NCBI GenBank assembly: GCA_947175285.1
Contig: CAMWMM010000265.1
Coordinates: 1-6,981 of the forward strand
DNA: 6,981 bases
DNA from: an uncultured Lachnospiraceae bacterium
Lineage (GTDB): Bacteria > Bacillota_A > Clostridia > Lachnospirales > Lachnospiraceae
Direction of reading: 5' to 3'
Shown: in pieces, positions 6,613-6,981 of the stretch
How the letters are laid out: each line of letters opens with the position of its first letter
Numbering within the stretch: position 1 is the first letter of the stretch
Made by a program: the position numbers and the translations under genes
The notes under the pieces: generated by a model
Seen by the model: only the letters and a program-made list of their open reading frames with translations
What the model was told of the DNA's origin: nothing
Database searches by the model: none

Positions 6613-6726
6613 TTGTCTAAAGAAAAAGTGTTTGATATTGTGTTGATTGTGCTGACGGCGTTAGTTATGGTGACAAAAGCATTTCAGGCAGGCAGTCTCT
6701 TGGACTGTGCAAATGAAGAAATCTAA
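6613..6726 (+). CDS. Small hydrophobic microprotein, TTG start (37 aa)
   Basis: Predicted 37-aa protein beginning at TTG 6613 and ending at TAA 6724-6726. A ribosome binding site, GTGGGGTGA (about 6598-6606), is correctly spaced. The sequence is MSKEKV, a hydrophobic segment (FDIVLIVLTALVMVT, about 7-21), then an amphipathic acidic tail ending CANEEI. This is a typical single-membrane-span microprotein, too short and with too rare a start for most gene finders. A terminator-like hairpin begins 4 bases after the stop. I recall similar small hydrophobic proteins next to DUF932 genes in conjugative elements, but I cannot name a function. Confidence 0.6.
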   Translation: MSKEKVFDIVLIVLTALVMVTKAFQAGSLLDCANEEI

Positions 6727-6730
6727 AACA

Positions 6731-6765
6731 GGGAGTTTTCCGCATGGAAGGCTCCCTTCTCTTTT
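6731..6765 (+). terminator. Terminator-like hairpin upstream of the DUF932-type gene
   Basis: GGGAGTTTTCC (6731-6741) pairs with GGAAGGCTCCC (6746-6756) around a GCAT loop: 11 pairs, two of them G-U, no mismatch. TTCTCTTTT follows (6757-6765). It probably ends the microprotein transcript or attenuates entry into the next gene, whose ATG is at 6816. Confidence 0.7.
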
Positions 6766-6815
6766 CACGGGAAATGGGAAAGAGTACAGCAATCAAATGA
6801 AAAGGAGATGATTTT

Positions 6816-6981
6816 ATGGCAGCAAATGTAGAATCAATGTTTTCAGTAAGAGAAAAGCCGTGGCACGGGTTAGGCACTATTGTTGCGGAAGCTCCGGCAT
6901 GAGCGGATGCGCTCCGGCTTGCGGGTCTTGATTGCTAGGTGGTGCAGGAGCCATTTTATACGGGGTTTCATGATGAAGTGG
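6816..6981 (+). pseudogene. DUF932-family gene start, broken by two in-frame stops, cut by window edge
   Basis: ATG 6816 follows AAAGGAGATG (6801-6810) at good spacing. The frame reads MAANVESMFSVREKPWHGLG, then TIVAEAPA, which matches the N-terminus of DUF932 (phage/plasmid-related, TIGR03299-like) proteins as I know them. A TGA at 6900-6902 (codon 29) and a TAG at 6936-6938 (codon 41) interrupt the frame. Homology clearly continues in the same frame past both: ADALRLAGLD, then VVQEPFYTGFHDEV to the edge. In relatives the second stop position lies in a GLDW-x-V segment, so a Trp codon has also changed to TGC. Other genes here end in TGA and TAG, which argues against recoding. DUF932 proteins are common on conjugative elements and phages; their role is unknown. 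A recent pseudogene or base errors near a contig end would both fit. Confidence 0.78.

Noticed and set aside
6440..6646. 68-aa frame starting in a TGATG overlap with the stop of the 158-aa gene
   Set aside because: The overlap resembles translational coupling, but there is no ribosome binding site, the product is an unfamiliar Cys-rich basic peptide, and the frame runs across an inverted repeat and the leader repeat and into the 37-aa gene. Another frame is also open here (6406 to 6582, containing CYKYGRRNRESK), so openness alone means little.
6891..6920. GCTCCGGC direct repeat 20 bp apart with an internal GAGC/GCTC inverted repeat
   Set aside because: It lies inside the DUF932 reading frame and is explained by repeated Ala/Pro/Leu/Arg-type codons; too short to call a recombination or binding site.
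6816..6981. Stop-codon reassignment explaining the TGA and TAG
   Set aside because: Intact genes in the same window end with TGA (995, 6438) and TAG (979, 5658) with no homologous extension visible, so both act as normal stops here.

Overview
The window looks like an accessory stretch of a low-GC Gram-positive genome, most likely a gut Clostridia/Lachnospiraceae species. This rests on strong AGGAGG-type ribosome binding sites, AT-rich codon choice, intrinsic-terminator-like hairpins, and two protein families I associate with integrative conjugative elements (ICEs) of that group: an LPD28-type protein at the left and a DUF932-type protein at the right. No integrase, relaxase, IS, CRISPR array, tRNA or rRNA is visible, so the ICE assignment is inferred from family knowledge.

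Layout: (1) 1-153, a possible gene tail and a terminator-like hairpin. (2) 154-981, a 275-aa protein that appears to join a DUF2786-like N-terminus to a C-terminal LPD28 domain. (3) 995-1342, minus strand, an XRE-family regulator convergent with the LPD28 gene. (4) 1343-1579, a divergent regulatory region with two near-identical direct repeats 32 bp apart. (5) 1580-5660, two tandem genes for large membrane proteins that both begin with the same zinc ribbon; the second also carries a DUF2628-like region and a very acidic ectodomain. (6) 5681-5728, a long hairpin closing that pair. (7) 5765-6440, a 53-aa four-cysteine protein and a 158-aa protein with a PHFHVF motif. (8) 6441-6815, a leader region, a 37-aa TTG-start hydrophobic microprotein and another terminator-like hairpin. 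(9) 6816-6981, the start of a DUF932-family gene with two in-frame stops.

My reading is that an XRE-controlled cargo module (regulator, divergent repeats, two zinc-ribbon membrane proteins, perhaps the small zinc-ribbon protein) sits between backbone genes of a mobile element. A leader sequence ending in TTCTTGTTATRGAATGARAA occurs on both sides of the module. The function of the zinc-ribbon pair is unknown. An envelope sensor or an element-borne defence or maintenance role is possible, but the sequence alone does not show it.
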